From: Sphingobacteriales bacterium 44-15
GTDB taxonomy: Bacteria > Bacteroidota > Bacteroidia > Chitinophagales > Chitinophagaceae
Reading direction: 5' to 3'
NCBI GenBank assembly: GCA_001899685.1
Contig: MKWG01000046.1
Span: 234,306 to 298,305 of the forward strand
Length of the DNA stretch: 64,000 nt
Shown: piece by piece, positions 35,572 through 46,400 of the stretch
How positions within the stretch are numbered: the stretch's first letter is position 1
Layout: each line of letters opens with the position of its first letter
Translations under genes and position numbers: made by a program
Notes under the pieces: generated by a model
The model's input: only the letters and a program-made list of their open reading frames with translations
Database searches by the model: none
Told to the model about the DNA's origin: nothing

Positions 35572-36389
35572 CCGCATTATAAGCTTATGAATATCTCAAC
35601 GATTGAATATATCGCAACTCTAATGTTTATTTTATGTAGGTATGCTGGAAGAACATGCAGTGAAAAGCATTTAATATAAATGAAGTAAAACCTTCATAAA
35701 TTTCAGTGATTTCTAAATGTTACAAAAAAGAAATCCTTATTAACACCAGCACGATTGCCGCTCCCATTTACAAAAAAATAACAACCTTTATGACAGATAT
35801 TTATTAGTTAAGTTTTTATTTTTATCCTACCCGATTTGGCGATCCTCCCTTGTTAAACTTATAAACAATGTAGAAATTATACTTTTCCCTTTGTATAAAA
35901 TCTGATTAGATAAACTTGATCACCTTAAAAACTTGTCAAGGATATTAACCAGTTTAAAAGGATATTTTTTTCAAAAAGTGGTTTTATCTCTGCATTTAAA
36001 GTTTGCTCGACACCTATTGTCACACAAATCTACATTTACTATAATCTCTAAAAAATATTGTTATGATGTGTGACTATAAATACATAATCGTATTTAAGCG
36101 TTTGTATATGATAACTCTTATTTCTAATTATTTTTTTATGAAAAGAAAAAAATGTTAATTAAAAGTTATTGATATATGGAAAATAGTTCTATGTTTGTTT
36201 AACCTAAACAAAACAACTCTTATGTATTATACACCATTGTCAATATGATATACTATAATTAGTGTATTACATACTATTCAATACTTTTTTGTTATACTAT
36301 ATTATATAAACTTCTATTATTTATTTCATCAACCCAATAGATTGTCCTTCTGTATTAGACTTTAAATTTTACACCTAAAAAACCCTGAC
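35572..36389 (+). other. AT-rich non-coding region ahead of the Rhs island
   Basis: About 820 bp with no convincing reading frame on either strand and base composition clearly more AT-rich than the DNA on the left. It holds several long A/T runs and short inverted stretches around 36230-36320 (TATACTAT-type repeats). No exact TTG/TAnnTTTG promoter could be placed, but the promoter of the Rhs-associated genes must lie here. Confidence 0.5.
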
Positions 36390-38795
36390 ATGCGACTGAT
36401 CTTTATATTAAGATGCATAGTGTTTATTTCATGCTTTCTCTGTCTGCATTCACTGGCATTTACCCAGCAAAGAGGTCGTATTGTTCAAAAGTCTGACTCA
36501 ATGGCGAACAATGCGAAGAACAAGTTTGTAAATGAATTAAAAGGTGTGAAAGGAACCGAATTGGATGGTGGATTATGGATAGATAGGACAATTTCAGAAA
36601 ATAGCAAAGAAGCATTAAGCCCGCTTGTATCTAAGATCAGACTGCTGCAGGGCAAGCCTAAAATAGCATTGAGCAATGTTAACCTCGCTTTGGGATATAG
36701 CTATATGCTTGACACATCTACTGTTGTAAGGGGCATGTATAATAAATTAGGTAGCATGTACAGCTATAATGGCGATTATGGTTTGGCGTTATCCGGTATT
36801 CCTTTCCGGGGATCAGTCAATGGAAACAATGGGGTATACAACATGTCCGGAACCCGTTTAAACGATTTATATAATATCAATTTTGATCCGCAGTCCTACA
36901 GGGAATTATTACAGCAGGAAGTAATGGCGAAGATCAAACCTGATATTGTTCTCGGTGCTGTTTTAAAGCGGATCAATACCATTAAAGAATCCTACCAGGC
37001 TAATTTGAAGAACGATCTCAGACGTATTCAGGACAAATTTGTGGCAAAATATGGAGAAGATCTGAACATTCCGGAAGATGTAACGGATATTACTGTGACT
37101 GATATTACTTCATTAAAAGGAAGGTTATTCAGTAATGTTTCGCCCGATGCCTACAAGGATGAGACCGAACGTTATCAGAACATATTGCAACGAGCTTCTG
37201 CAGGAAAAGATTCTTCTATGATGAACAACGTTTTGTATGAATCAGAAAAGGCCGAAGCGCTTCAGAAGATGCTGCAAAAGGTTTTATACTGGAAGGAAAA
37301 GTATGAGAATAATCCTACTGTAAAAAAACTTCAGTCGCACCTGCCCTTCACACCTGAAAATTATAAGGCATATCTGAGCCAGCCGGGTAAACTTTCCGAA
37401 GTGATAAATAAATATGGCAGCATATCCTCGCTGCAAAGCTTTTTCCTTAATATCACAAAACTTGATTTAGGACAAAACGCTGTTGAAAATGGCCAGTTCT
37501 CAGTAAACAATCTCGTTAATACCGGTATAAATACTGCTTTTCAGAATAATAAATTTGGAGCAGGCTTTATAGCCGGCGTCAACAACAACCCCAATAATTG
37601 GTTGCAGGGTGGTCTGAATAATTTTATTACAAATGAATACAGAAGCATGACCGGAATTACACTGGGTACGGGAAGTAGTAACTTTATGAATAATTCAGTG
37701 TCGGTTAATCTGTTCAATTTCTCTAATCCTTCATGGGCAGAAGACCCTTCACAATATTTACAATCAGCCTATTTACCTACCATCAGAAGAAAGGATGCAG
37801 TAATAAGTTTTCACTCCGATGTTAATTTAGGAGCAAAGCATCAGGTTGGTATTGATCTCTCCAAATCCTTTGGCTCATATCAAAATCTTTCAGCAGAAAA
37901 TAACGGGGAATATAATAAGAATGCGATCAGCGGGATGCTCGGAGGTGAAGGTAAGTCAAATTATGCCGTTGCTGTTGATTATAAAGGAGAGATTTTGTTT
38001 ACAGATGTTCAGATGTTGGTGAGAAATGCAGGATTAGGATATAGCAATCCGGGCAATATGTTTTTACGCAGGGGAGAAACGCAGCTTCAACTGGGCCTTG
38101 CGCGGGCATTTTTCAACCGGAAACTTTCATTAAAGTATAAAACAGATTTCCGCAACCAGCATTTTGACCCCGACAGAAAGTTTACTTACACTACTTTTTC
38201 AAACAGGGTGAATGCTTCGTGGAAGGTGAAAAGGAATAACCGGGTAGGAGTAAGTTACCAGCAAAGTTCATATGTTTCCCATCTTCCTGCAACATCGGCG
38301 GTGAAAGGAAATAGTGCTGTGATTCAGGGTGATGGTACATACCGTATTCGGCTATGGCAAAAAAATATAACGAATACGGAAGTTATTACTTATCAAAAGA
38401 TGCTACTCCCGTCATTAACAGGAGACACTTACAAGAGCAACGCTGTTTTACTCGCTCATACTTCTTTAATACCCCTGAAGAGCAACTTCCTGATCCTTTC
38501 TCTTATGATGAACCAGTCTAATAACAGCGAATACTATTTTAATACTTCTTCGGTAAATAGTGAGATCAGTTACAGCTTTACTTTATTAAACAAATTTCAA
38601 CTGGTCAGCGGGGCCGGATATTTTGTAAATAAGGGATGGAATGAGCAGGTTGGTCTGAAGCAGCAACTCACCTTCACCGCATCTCAACATATACTTTTTG
38701 ACGTAGGTGTTGACTTTAAAAAAGCTGTGAAGGTAATTCGGCCGGAATTGGCTAATCCCGTATTTGTGAACACTTCGGTATCGTATAGGCTATAA
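36390..38795 (+). CDS. Predicted outer-membrane beta-barrel protein, first gene of the Rhs island
   Basis: Not recognised as a named family. 801 residues. A signal peptide (about 1-25, ending AFTQ) is followed by an N-terminal half (about 30-345) rich in long helices with Lys/Glu/Gln, likely periplasmic. A C-terminal half (about 365-801) has alternating aromatic strands ending in VFVNTSVSYRL, where the terminal aromatic-x-Leu resembles an outer-membrane assembly signal. This layout suits a barrel with a periplasmic domain. Because it heads a run of genes leading to the giant YD and Rhs proteins, a role in their export or surface anchoring is a reasonable inference. Confidence 0.75.
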   Translation: MRLIFILRCIVFISCFLCLHSLAFTQQRGRIVQKSDSMANNAKNKFVNELKGVKGTELDGGLWIDRTISENSKEALSPLVSKIRLLQGKPKIALSNVNLALGYSYMLDTSTVVRGMYNKLGSMYSYNGDYGLALSGIPFRGSVNGNNGVYNMSGTRLNDLYNINFDPQSYRELLQQEVMAKIKPDIVLGAVLKRINTIKESYQANLKNDLRRIQDKFVAKYGEDLNIPEDVTDITVTDITSLKGRLFSNVSPDAYKDETERYQNILQRASAGKDSSMMNNVLYESEKAEALQKMLQKVLYWKEKYENNPTVKKLQSHLPFTPENYKAYLSQPGKLSEVINKYGSISSLQSFFLNITKLDLGQNAVENGQFSVNNLVNTGINTAFQNNKFGAGFIAGVNNNPNNWLQGGLNNFITNEYRSMTGITLGTGSSNFMNNSVSVNLFNFSNPSWAEDPSQYLQSAYLPTIRRKDAVISFHSDVNLGAKHQVGIDLSKSFGSYQNLSAENNGEYNKNAISGMLGGEGKSNYAVAVDYKGEILFTDVQMLVRNAGLGYSNPGNMFLRRGETQLQLGLARAFFNRKLSLKYKTDFRNQHFDPDRKFTYTTFSNRVNASWKVKRNNRVGVSYQQSSYVSHLPATSAVKGNSAVIQGDGTYRIRLWQKNITNTEVITYQKMLLPSLTGDTYKSNAVLLAHTSLIPLKSNFLILSLMMNQSNNSEYYFNTSSVNSEISYSFTLLNKFQLVSGAGYFVNKGWNEQVGLKQQLTFTASQHILFDVGVDFKKAVKVIRPELANPVFVNTSVSYRL

Positions 38796-38812
38796 CCCTT
38801 AACCAGATAAAC

Positions 38813-39886
38813 ATGCGTATCATCTTATATTTTATATTTCTGATCCTTTTTGCTGCCAGTTCATCAACAGCGCAGATCATTTTTCATTTTGTACCAGAAG
38901 TGTATGCCCGCAATCTTGATGCACTCAGTACAGTCCAGATACAAAACATGTCTGCAGCAGCGAACGGACAAATATCCATTACGGTAAGGGAAAATAGCAA
39001 GCGTATTGACGTTGTTGAGATTACCACACCCGCTTTTTTAGTAAAACAGGGGATTAACTCAATACCTAAAAATGCGTTTGGTAATAGCGTTTTAAGATTT
39101 GGCAATAACTCGTATGGTAAAATCCTCAATCAAACCAAATCGTTTCCTCCGGGTGATTACAGCTTTTGCTTTGTATTTATACCTTCAGAAAAAGGATCTC
39201 CTGAGTTTGAGAACTGTTTTGATGCACTGATCGAACCTCTGGTGCCCATGCAGTTGCTGCTGCCTGTAAACGAGGATACAATTTGCCTGAAAAGACCCGT
39301 CTTAAGTTGGCAACCCCCTATGCCATACAATGGTTCAATGTATTTCAGGCTTATGCTAACAGAAAAAAAACAAGCTCGTAACGGTCCAGAGGCAATGCTA
39401 AAGAACGCGCCACTGTTGTTGCTTGATAATATTACGGGTACTACTTTAATGTACCCGGCTAATTACCCGGAATTAAAAGAAGGTATTACTTATTTCTGGC
39501 AGGTAGTGGCTTACCAGCAGGGGATTATCATTTCAACGTCAGAAGTATGGGGATTTACGGTTAAGTGTAAAGAAGATGCAATAGTGGACAATGACAGCTA
39601 TAGGGAATTGAAATTGCTGGTAAACGGCAATTACTATATCACTGGTCAGTATCTGAAATTCTCGTTTCTCAACAACTATAATATTAAAAAACTGCAGTAC
39701 ACCATTCTCGATATAAATGAAGGTGGTAAGCCGGTGAAGCGTTTGCCTGAAATAAAACTGATGCAGGGATTGAATAAAATTGATATAGATATTACAGATA
39801 TCGGACTAAAAGAGGGAAAGACTTACATTCTCAAAGTATTCCCCTTTAATGAACCTCCTGTTGAAGTAAGATTTATTTATCAGTAA
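38813..39886 (+). CDS. Secreted protein with Fn3-like beta domains
   Basis: Not recognised as a named family. 357 residues with a signal peptide (about 1-20, ending SSTAQ). Residues about 22-145 are a beta-rich domain. About 148-255 has the Fn3-type pattern KRPVLSWQPP and ITYFWQVVAYQQG. About 265-357 is a third beta domain with a repeated K-x-x-P-E-I-K motif. No lipobox, so it is periplasmic or secreted. It starts 17 bp after the barrel gene and ends 9 bp before a lipoprotein gene, so the three form one operon. Confidence 0.75.
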   Translation: MRIILYFIFLILFAASSSTAQIIFHFVPEVYARNLDALSTVQIQNMSAAANGQISITVRENSKRIDVVEITTPAFLVKQGINSIPKNAFGNSVLRFGNNSYGKILNQTKSFPPGDYSFCFVFIPSEKGSPEFENCFDALIEPLVPMQLLLPVNEDTICLKRPVLSWQPPMPYNGSMYFRLMLTEKKQARNGPEAMLKNAPLLLLDNITGTTLMYPANYPELKEGITYFWQVVAYQQGIIISTSEVWGFTVKCKEDAIVDNDSYRELKLLVNGNYYITGQYLKFSFLNNYNIKKLQYTILDINEGGKPVKRLPEIKLMQGLNKIDIDITDIGLKEGKTYILKVFPFNEPPVEVRFIYQ

Positions 39887-39895
39887 TATAAGCAG

Positions 39896-40393
39896 ATGAG
39901 ACGGTTGAATACTATACTAAGTGCATTGTTATTGTATGTTTTATTGCTATGCTCTTGCAATAAGCCGGGCAAGGTAGCCGACCGGCCAGGTAAGCAACAT
40001 TGGATTGAGATTACAAGACCTTCGGTTGGCGCAATGTATATAGACAGCGTTCCACTTCAGACGGTTATGAAAGTCAGTGAAAATAAGGAACCGGATCAGG
40101 AATTCAAAGCGTATCTCATAGGGTTCAGTGATAGTGTGGTGCTGAAAGACAAAGCGGATCAGATCAACAGGAATAAGTATTGCCAGTATGAGTTGCAGCA
40201 CGATTGGACGGCCATAACCGGCGGGCAGGAATTAAAGCCGGCATTCTATCAGCCCAGGACGTCCTTAGCCGATGGTTCGTATGAAGGGATTATAGTATTT
40301 GAATTGAGTGAAAATAGGCATCCGGATACATTGGTGTATACCGATTCATTTGGTTCATGGGGTAGACAAAAATTCATTTTGGAAGGAAAATAA
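39896..40393 (+). CDS. Small lipoprotein of the Rhs island
   Basis: 165 residues with a classic lipobox LLCSCNK (Cys about 21). The mature region is a single predicted beta domain containing SVPLQTVMKVSENKEPDQE and a C-terminal FGSWGRQKFILEGK. No known family recognised. It lies 10 bp ahead of the 2193-residue giant, so it is probably translated from the same message and could be a surface or periplasmic chaperone or anchor. Confidence 0.75.
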   Translation: MRRLNTILSALLLYVLLLCSCNKPGKVADRPGKQHWIEITRPSVGAMYIDSVPLQTVMKVSENKEPDQEFKAYLIGFSDSVVLKDKADQINRNKYCQYELQHDWTAITGGQELKPAFYQPRTSLADGSYEGIIVFELSENRHPDTLVYTDSFGSWGRQKFILEGK

Positions 40394-40403
40394 AAAGTAA
40401 ACC

Positions 40404-43400
40404 ATGTTCACAAAAAACAGGAGAAAGATAATCGCAGCTTTTTTTCTTGCCATTTTTAGTACAGAGCTGCTAAGCCCGGTAGCTGTTAGGGCCCTGACCT
40501 CAGGTCCTTCCCAACCTGAAATTACCAAGTTTGAAGCCGCTGGGGTCAACGATCTTGTTGATTTGTTTACAGGTGATCTAAAATACAATATTCCGCTATT
40601 GGACGTAGGGGGGTATCCTATTAATCTTTCGTATCAATCCGGAACAGGTATGGAGGACGAAGCCAGTTGGGTGGGCGCCGGATGGTCGTTAAACCCCGGA
40701 GCGATCAACAGAACCATGCGTGGATTACCAGATGATTTCAATGGCAATAAAAGCGCAGGTGTAGAGGGGGATAAGATTAGAAAACAATACAAAAAAAGGG
40801 AATTTAAAAAAGTTGGTGGTCAAATAGTTTTAAAACCTTCTTTGTTTGCCTGGGAGTTTGGGAGCGCAAGCCTGAAGCTGAATGTTTATAAAGATAATTA
40901 TTTTGGTATTGGTGCGTCCGTTGGTGCAAGTTTAGGCTTCCACATGACGCAGAATTCCAGTACTCCGTATACCGCGGGGTTAGATATTGATGTGAATTCA
41001 GATGTAAGAGATGGTGTGGGAATCAGCCCGACTTTATCGTTAACAAAAATGTACGATGCCTATAATGACGGACCTGCAAAGGTCGGGTTGTCTGGTGGTT
41101 TGCACTACAACACACGAAGCGGTTTAAAAAGCGTATCGCTGTCAGCGTCGTACAATTCAAGCAAGGAGATCAATGAGGCGCCGGCTAACCTTGAATTAAC
41201 CGGGGTACATTATTTTGGGCAAACCTATACTCCTGTCATTAATGCTAATACCTCAAACACCCAATATGCTTTTAATTTTGACGGAGGCGTTTCATTGTTT
41301 GGCGGTTATTTGGGTTATGGCGGCGGAGGATATGTGTATAATGAGAAAATATTAGATAAAGATATTTCTGTGCCTGCGTATGGATACTTAAATTATCTGA
41401 AAGGGAGAAAAAACACAAATGCTTTACTCGATTTTAACAGGGAAAAAGATGGAGTGTTCATTACAAGCGCACCTTCTATTCCAACGCCTGTAGCCACACA
41501 AGACTTTTTTACAGCAACAAGTCAAACGGGGTCACAGCAGTTCCGCCCATATTTTGCAGGAAACTATATTGTGTACGACAGGCAGCATAATAACCCATCC
41601 ATTCAGGCAAGTGCCGGTGTAACCATCGGCGGAGGGTGGATCTACAAAGGAGGGGCCAGGGTGGAAGGTGCTGCGGGAAGTGCCACTACCGGCAAATGGA
41701 TAACAGGAAATAATTATATCGTGCCGCAGGAAGCTGCATACAATACCGTTGGGGCCATGGATGAACCACTGTATTTCAAACAGGTGGGAGATCCCGCAGA
41801 ACCTGATAATTTATTTATCGGTAAAGCCGGAACTGCAACAGAACAGGTTGTTTTAGCGGGAGGTATAACATCCACCAGTTACAAAAACCTTTCCGGTACA
41901 AGGTCTTCCCCGGTGTTGAAGCGAGATGTAAGAGACCGTAGAAATTATGTGCTTACCTATCTTACTGCGCTGCAGGCAAAGAAATATGGTTTGGATAAAA
42001 CCATTAATGGAGACCCCAGGGTAGATGGCGTTCGCAAGGCGCACCATATTTCGGAGATGACAGTAACCGATAATGAAGGAAAAAGAATGGTATATGGAAT
42101 ACCGGTATACAACATTAAGCAGGAAGAAGCAACATTTGCAATAGTACCCCCGACAACACAGGCTGCAACTGATGATGCGCGAAGGACAGGTACAATAGGA
42201 TATACTACAACGGAAGCAAGCGACCAAAATCAAAGTGGCAGAGACCAGCTTTATATGAAAGAAACAACACCTCCCTATGCTACTTCTTTTTTACTAACGG
42301 GAATTCTCTCCCCGGATTATGTAGATGTTACGGGGGACGGCATCAGTGATGACGACCTGGGCACAGCCGTTAAATTCAGCTACAAAAAGCAGGGGAGTAT
42401 TTATAAGTGGAGGGCGCCATATACCATAGACGCTAATAAAGGCAATTATAATGAAGGTTTTTTGAGCGACAAAAATGATGACAGAGCCAATTATGTGTAT
42501 GGCGAAAAAGAGCTTTGGTACCTGGACAAAATAGAAAGCAAAACGATGATAGCCGTTTTCCATACAAGTCCTCGTGAGGATGGACTCGGTGTATCAGGCG
42601 AGGACGGTGGCAGGGATATCAATCGTCGGCAGGAAAAGCTGGATAAGATCGAGCTATTTTCAAAAGCCGACTATATTAAAAACGGTAGCGATGCAAAGGC
42701 AATTAAAACTGTTTATTTTGAATACGATTATTCGTTGTATCCTGAAGTTCCTAATAATTCAGGTAATGCAGTAATGGTTAATGATAAGGATATAAATCTA
42801 AAAAAGGGAAAATTAACACTTAAAAAAGTATACTTCACTTTTGGCAAAAACTCAAGGGGCGAATCAAATCCTTATGAATTTGAATATGATGAAAGATTGT
42901 TAAATGACCACAATGCCGGTTTTCCAACTATACCGGGTTCAGATGATGAATCCACTGACCCTCCTAAGGACCCTTATGATAAATACCTGCCTCGTCAAAG
43001 TGATCGCTGGGGAACTTACAAAAAGAGTTTTTATAACAGGGTTGTAAACGGCAACAGGGTGTTGAACAACTCGGAATTTCCTTACACGATCCAGGAAGAT
43101 GATGCTACCAGTTATAGCGAGCGGGAACTGGCAGACAGGCTCGCTTCAAAATGGCAGCTTACTCAAATTGCCACGCCAACAGGCAGTAAAATTTCAGTGG
43201 AGTATGAAAGTGATGATTATGCTTATGTACAAAATCGCAGAGCCATGCAGATGTGCTTTGTTGAGGGAATTACAAGCAGCGGAAATGCTACCGGGCTGGG
43301 CACTGCAGATAAGCTGGCCATTCATTTGCCGAAGGCTGTTTCCTCTGCTACTGAATTCAAAGACCTGTATCTTAAACAACCTGACGGGAGTCTGACGGAT

Positions 43401-46400
43401 AAGATATTCTTTAAGGTGTTTGCCAATATTGACAATAACCCCGGGCACTACGACTATGTATACGGATATGCGGCGCTCGACCTGGCAAATTGCACCGCTT
43501 CGGGAAATACGGCATTTATAGCTTTAAAAAAGGTAGATGGTTACAATCCTGTGGCTAAAGCGGCATGGCAGATGCTAAGGACGGACCTTCCCCAGCTTGC
43601 TTACGATAACTATGACAATACAAATGTTGCTGATGGAGCTGCTGCCATTAAATCAATTGTGAGCGCCATCGGTAATCTTCGCGAGATCATCCAGCCTTTT
43701 GAGAAGCGTGCTATTAACCGGAAGTTCAGTGACAGGATTGATCTGAACAAGAGCATGGTACGTTTGAACAATCCTGATATGAAAAAAATAGGCGGAGGCG
43801 CCCGGGTGAAGATGATTCAGATTTCAGATGAATGGTTCGAAATGAATGGCAAATCGAACTTGGTAAAGGGTGCCAAATACGGGCAGGTGTACGACTACGC
43901 CCTGCGTGACAGAAGCGGGAATTTTATTGCTTCTTCAGGAGTAGCTTCGTATGAACCACAGATCGGGAATGAAGAAAATCCTTTTCATGAGCCTGTATCA
44001 TTTACCGAAAAGGTACATTGGGCCAACGACAGGCAGCATTTTATTGAAAAGCCTTATTGTGAAACGTATTTCCCCGGCGCTTCAGTAGGATATAGTAAAG
44101 TAAGGGTTACCGCTATAGGTGATGATTATCAACCGGGATCACCTTTGATAAAACATACCGGATATATTGAAAATGAATTTTATACTGCCCGAGATTTTCC
44201 AACAATAGTAGAGAATCTGACTTTGGACAAAAAACTTTATGAAAACAACCTGATATTAAAACTCTTTTCAGCCACTTCCATAAAACGGATGGCTACTTCC
44301 CAGGGGTTTAAAATCGAATTAAATGATATGCATGGTAAGCCCAAGGCAACAACCATTTACAATAAAGGCGGGGATGTTGTTTCCTCCTCTGAATATTTTT
44401 ATAAAGTCAAGGATGAAAATGCTGCTCAAAAAGAACTGAACAATGAAGTGCAGGTATTAAGACAAAACGGATCTATTGCCACAACAACTATTGCAACTGA
44501 TATTGATGTAATAACCGATGTAAGAGAAAGCAAAAATGAAAGTACCGGAGGCAGCGTGGGTGGTTATTCCGGCGGACTGCAGGCATGGGTCATATATATT
44601 CCCTATGTAGCGGTAAATATAAGTCCAAGTATTACGAGAGATACCTATAACTCCATATCGATGGTAAAAGTAGTGCAGCAATACGGCATACTCAGCAAAA
44701 CCAGAACCACACAGAACGGCTCAACTATTGAGGCAGAAAACCTGCTCTGGGACAGCCAGACAGGACAAGTATTACTTACCAGAACGCAAAATGCTTTTGA
44801 TCAGTACCAGTATGCATTCAACTATCCCGCCTATATGGCCTATGAGGGGATGAGCGCTGCATATAAAAACATCGGGGCAACCTTCAGCAGCTTTACCATT
44901 GGCGCCAATGGCAGCCTGGCTGCTTATAGCAGTTATTTGTTCCCTGGTGATGAGTTGGGGATGGTGAATGAAGATAATACAGTGAAAAGGTTGTGGGTTA
45001 TTAAATCCAATGACGGCAGCCTGAGAGCTGTTGACGAGAATGGTGAATTTGTATCGGGTAGCGGGACCTTCAGCGTGTTGAGATCAGGACGGAGAAACAT
45101 ATTGTCTGCAGGGGCGGGAACTGTTCTGTTATCTAAAGACCCGCGTACCGGGGGAGACATTGATCTGACGGAGGCCAAACAGATACTTGATGCAAAAGCG
45201 GTGGTATATAAAGACCAATGGGCGGTGCCTGTAAATCGTATTCCGTCTACACAAACGGGGCCTGACCCCGGGTGTTCCGATATGTTCTGCATTCTTCCTT
45301 TTTTCTATGCCGCTTTTACGAAAGTGATTCAGAGGAATAGTGCTACAGATATCAGGAGAGGGATCTTTGCAGTCAGCGCCGATAACCTGACGGCATATAA
45401 TTATGTCCCACATTGTGATCCTTTTCATAATGGCAGGTCCGCTACAGAATTTGATTTTAGCGTCAATACGCTCAGGTATACTACGAGTGGATCAACCAAA
45501 CAATACTATTTTAATGCCGGGGATGTTATCAAGCTGGGAAATTATCAGGTAGTCATTGACGCTGTAGATGCGGCGTTCAAGCCTTTTATTAATCAGGACC
45601 TTGATGAGCTGGAAATGGGTGACGTATTTAATAATCTTCCTAAATGTACGGTTTATCTTAATAATGGTGATGGAAACTATGCCTATGAAGTACCAACGTA
45701 CCAGGTGCGGGGCAATGGATGTAATTTCACCCTGGATGAGGTAATTGGAGACTGCTCTGCGAGTGTTCCTCCAGGTACTCATCCTGAAAATTTAGATCAG
45801 TATCTCTCTTTCAAGCATTTACTGACTTTCCATGTAGTCACCGCAGGTGGTCAGGAAAAAATATGCCTTGACCCAGTTGATAAAGTCATTAATCCTTATG
45901 TAAAGGGTATTCTCGGCAACTGGCGACCCTATGCAGCTTATGTCTATACAGTCAATCGATCTCAGCCTGCGGGAGACCCATTGCAGCAGGGCGGAACGGA
46001 TATCCGGATAGCAGGTTACTACAGCTCCTATAACCCTTTCTGGACTTTCCAGTCAACCGGGTTGATCAACTACCTTTCCCCCGGTGTGGATATTCCCTCT
46101 CACGATAACCGATGGGTATGGAATACAAAATCCATTTATTTCGATCAGAAGGGAAATGAAATTGAAAATGTAGATCCGCTCAACCGTTATGGCTCGGTAT
46201 TATTTGGATACCAGCAATCTCTTGCAGTGGCAGTAGGAGCAAATGCCCGCCGAAACGAAATCGCTTTTGACGGCTTTGAAGATTATGATTTTTCGCTCGG
46301 CAGTACAGAGGATTGCCCTCCGCAAAAGCATTTTGACTTTGATTTTGTGGAATCATACGGGGACTGGTCAAACGCTTCTGGCAGAATTATTTCCACCAAA

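Noticed and set aside
35266..35577. A 103-codon minus-strand frame across the dinB remnant
   Set aside because: It reads antisense to the recognisable Pol IV fragment, has no features of its own and continues out of frame with the GT6 remnant.
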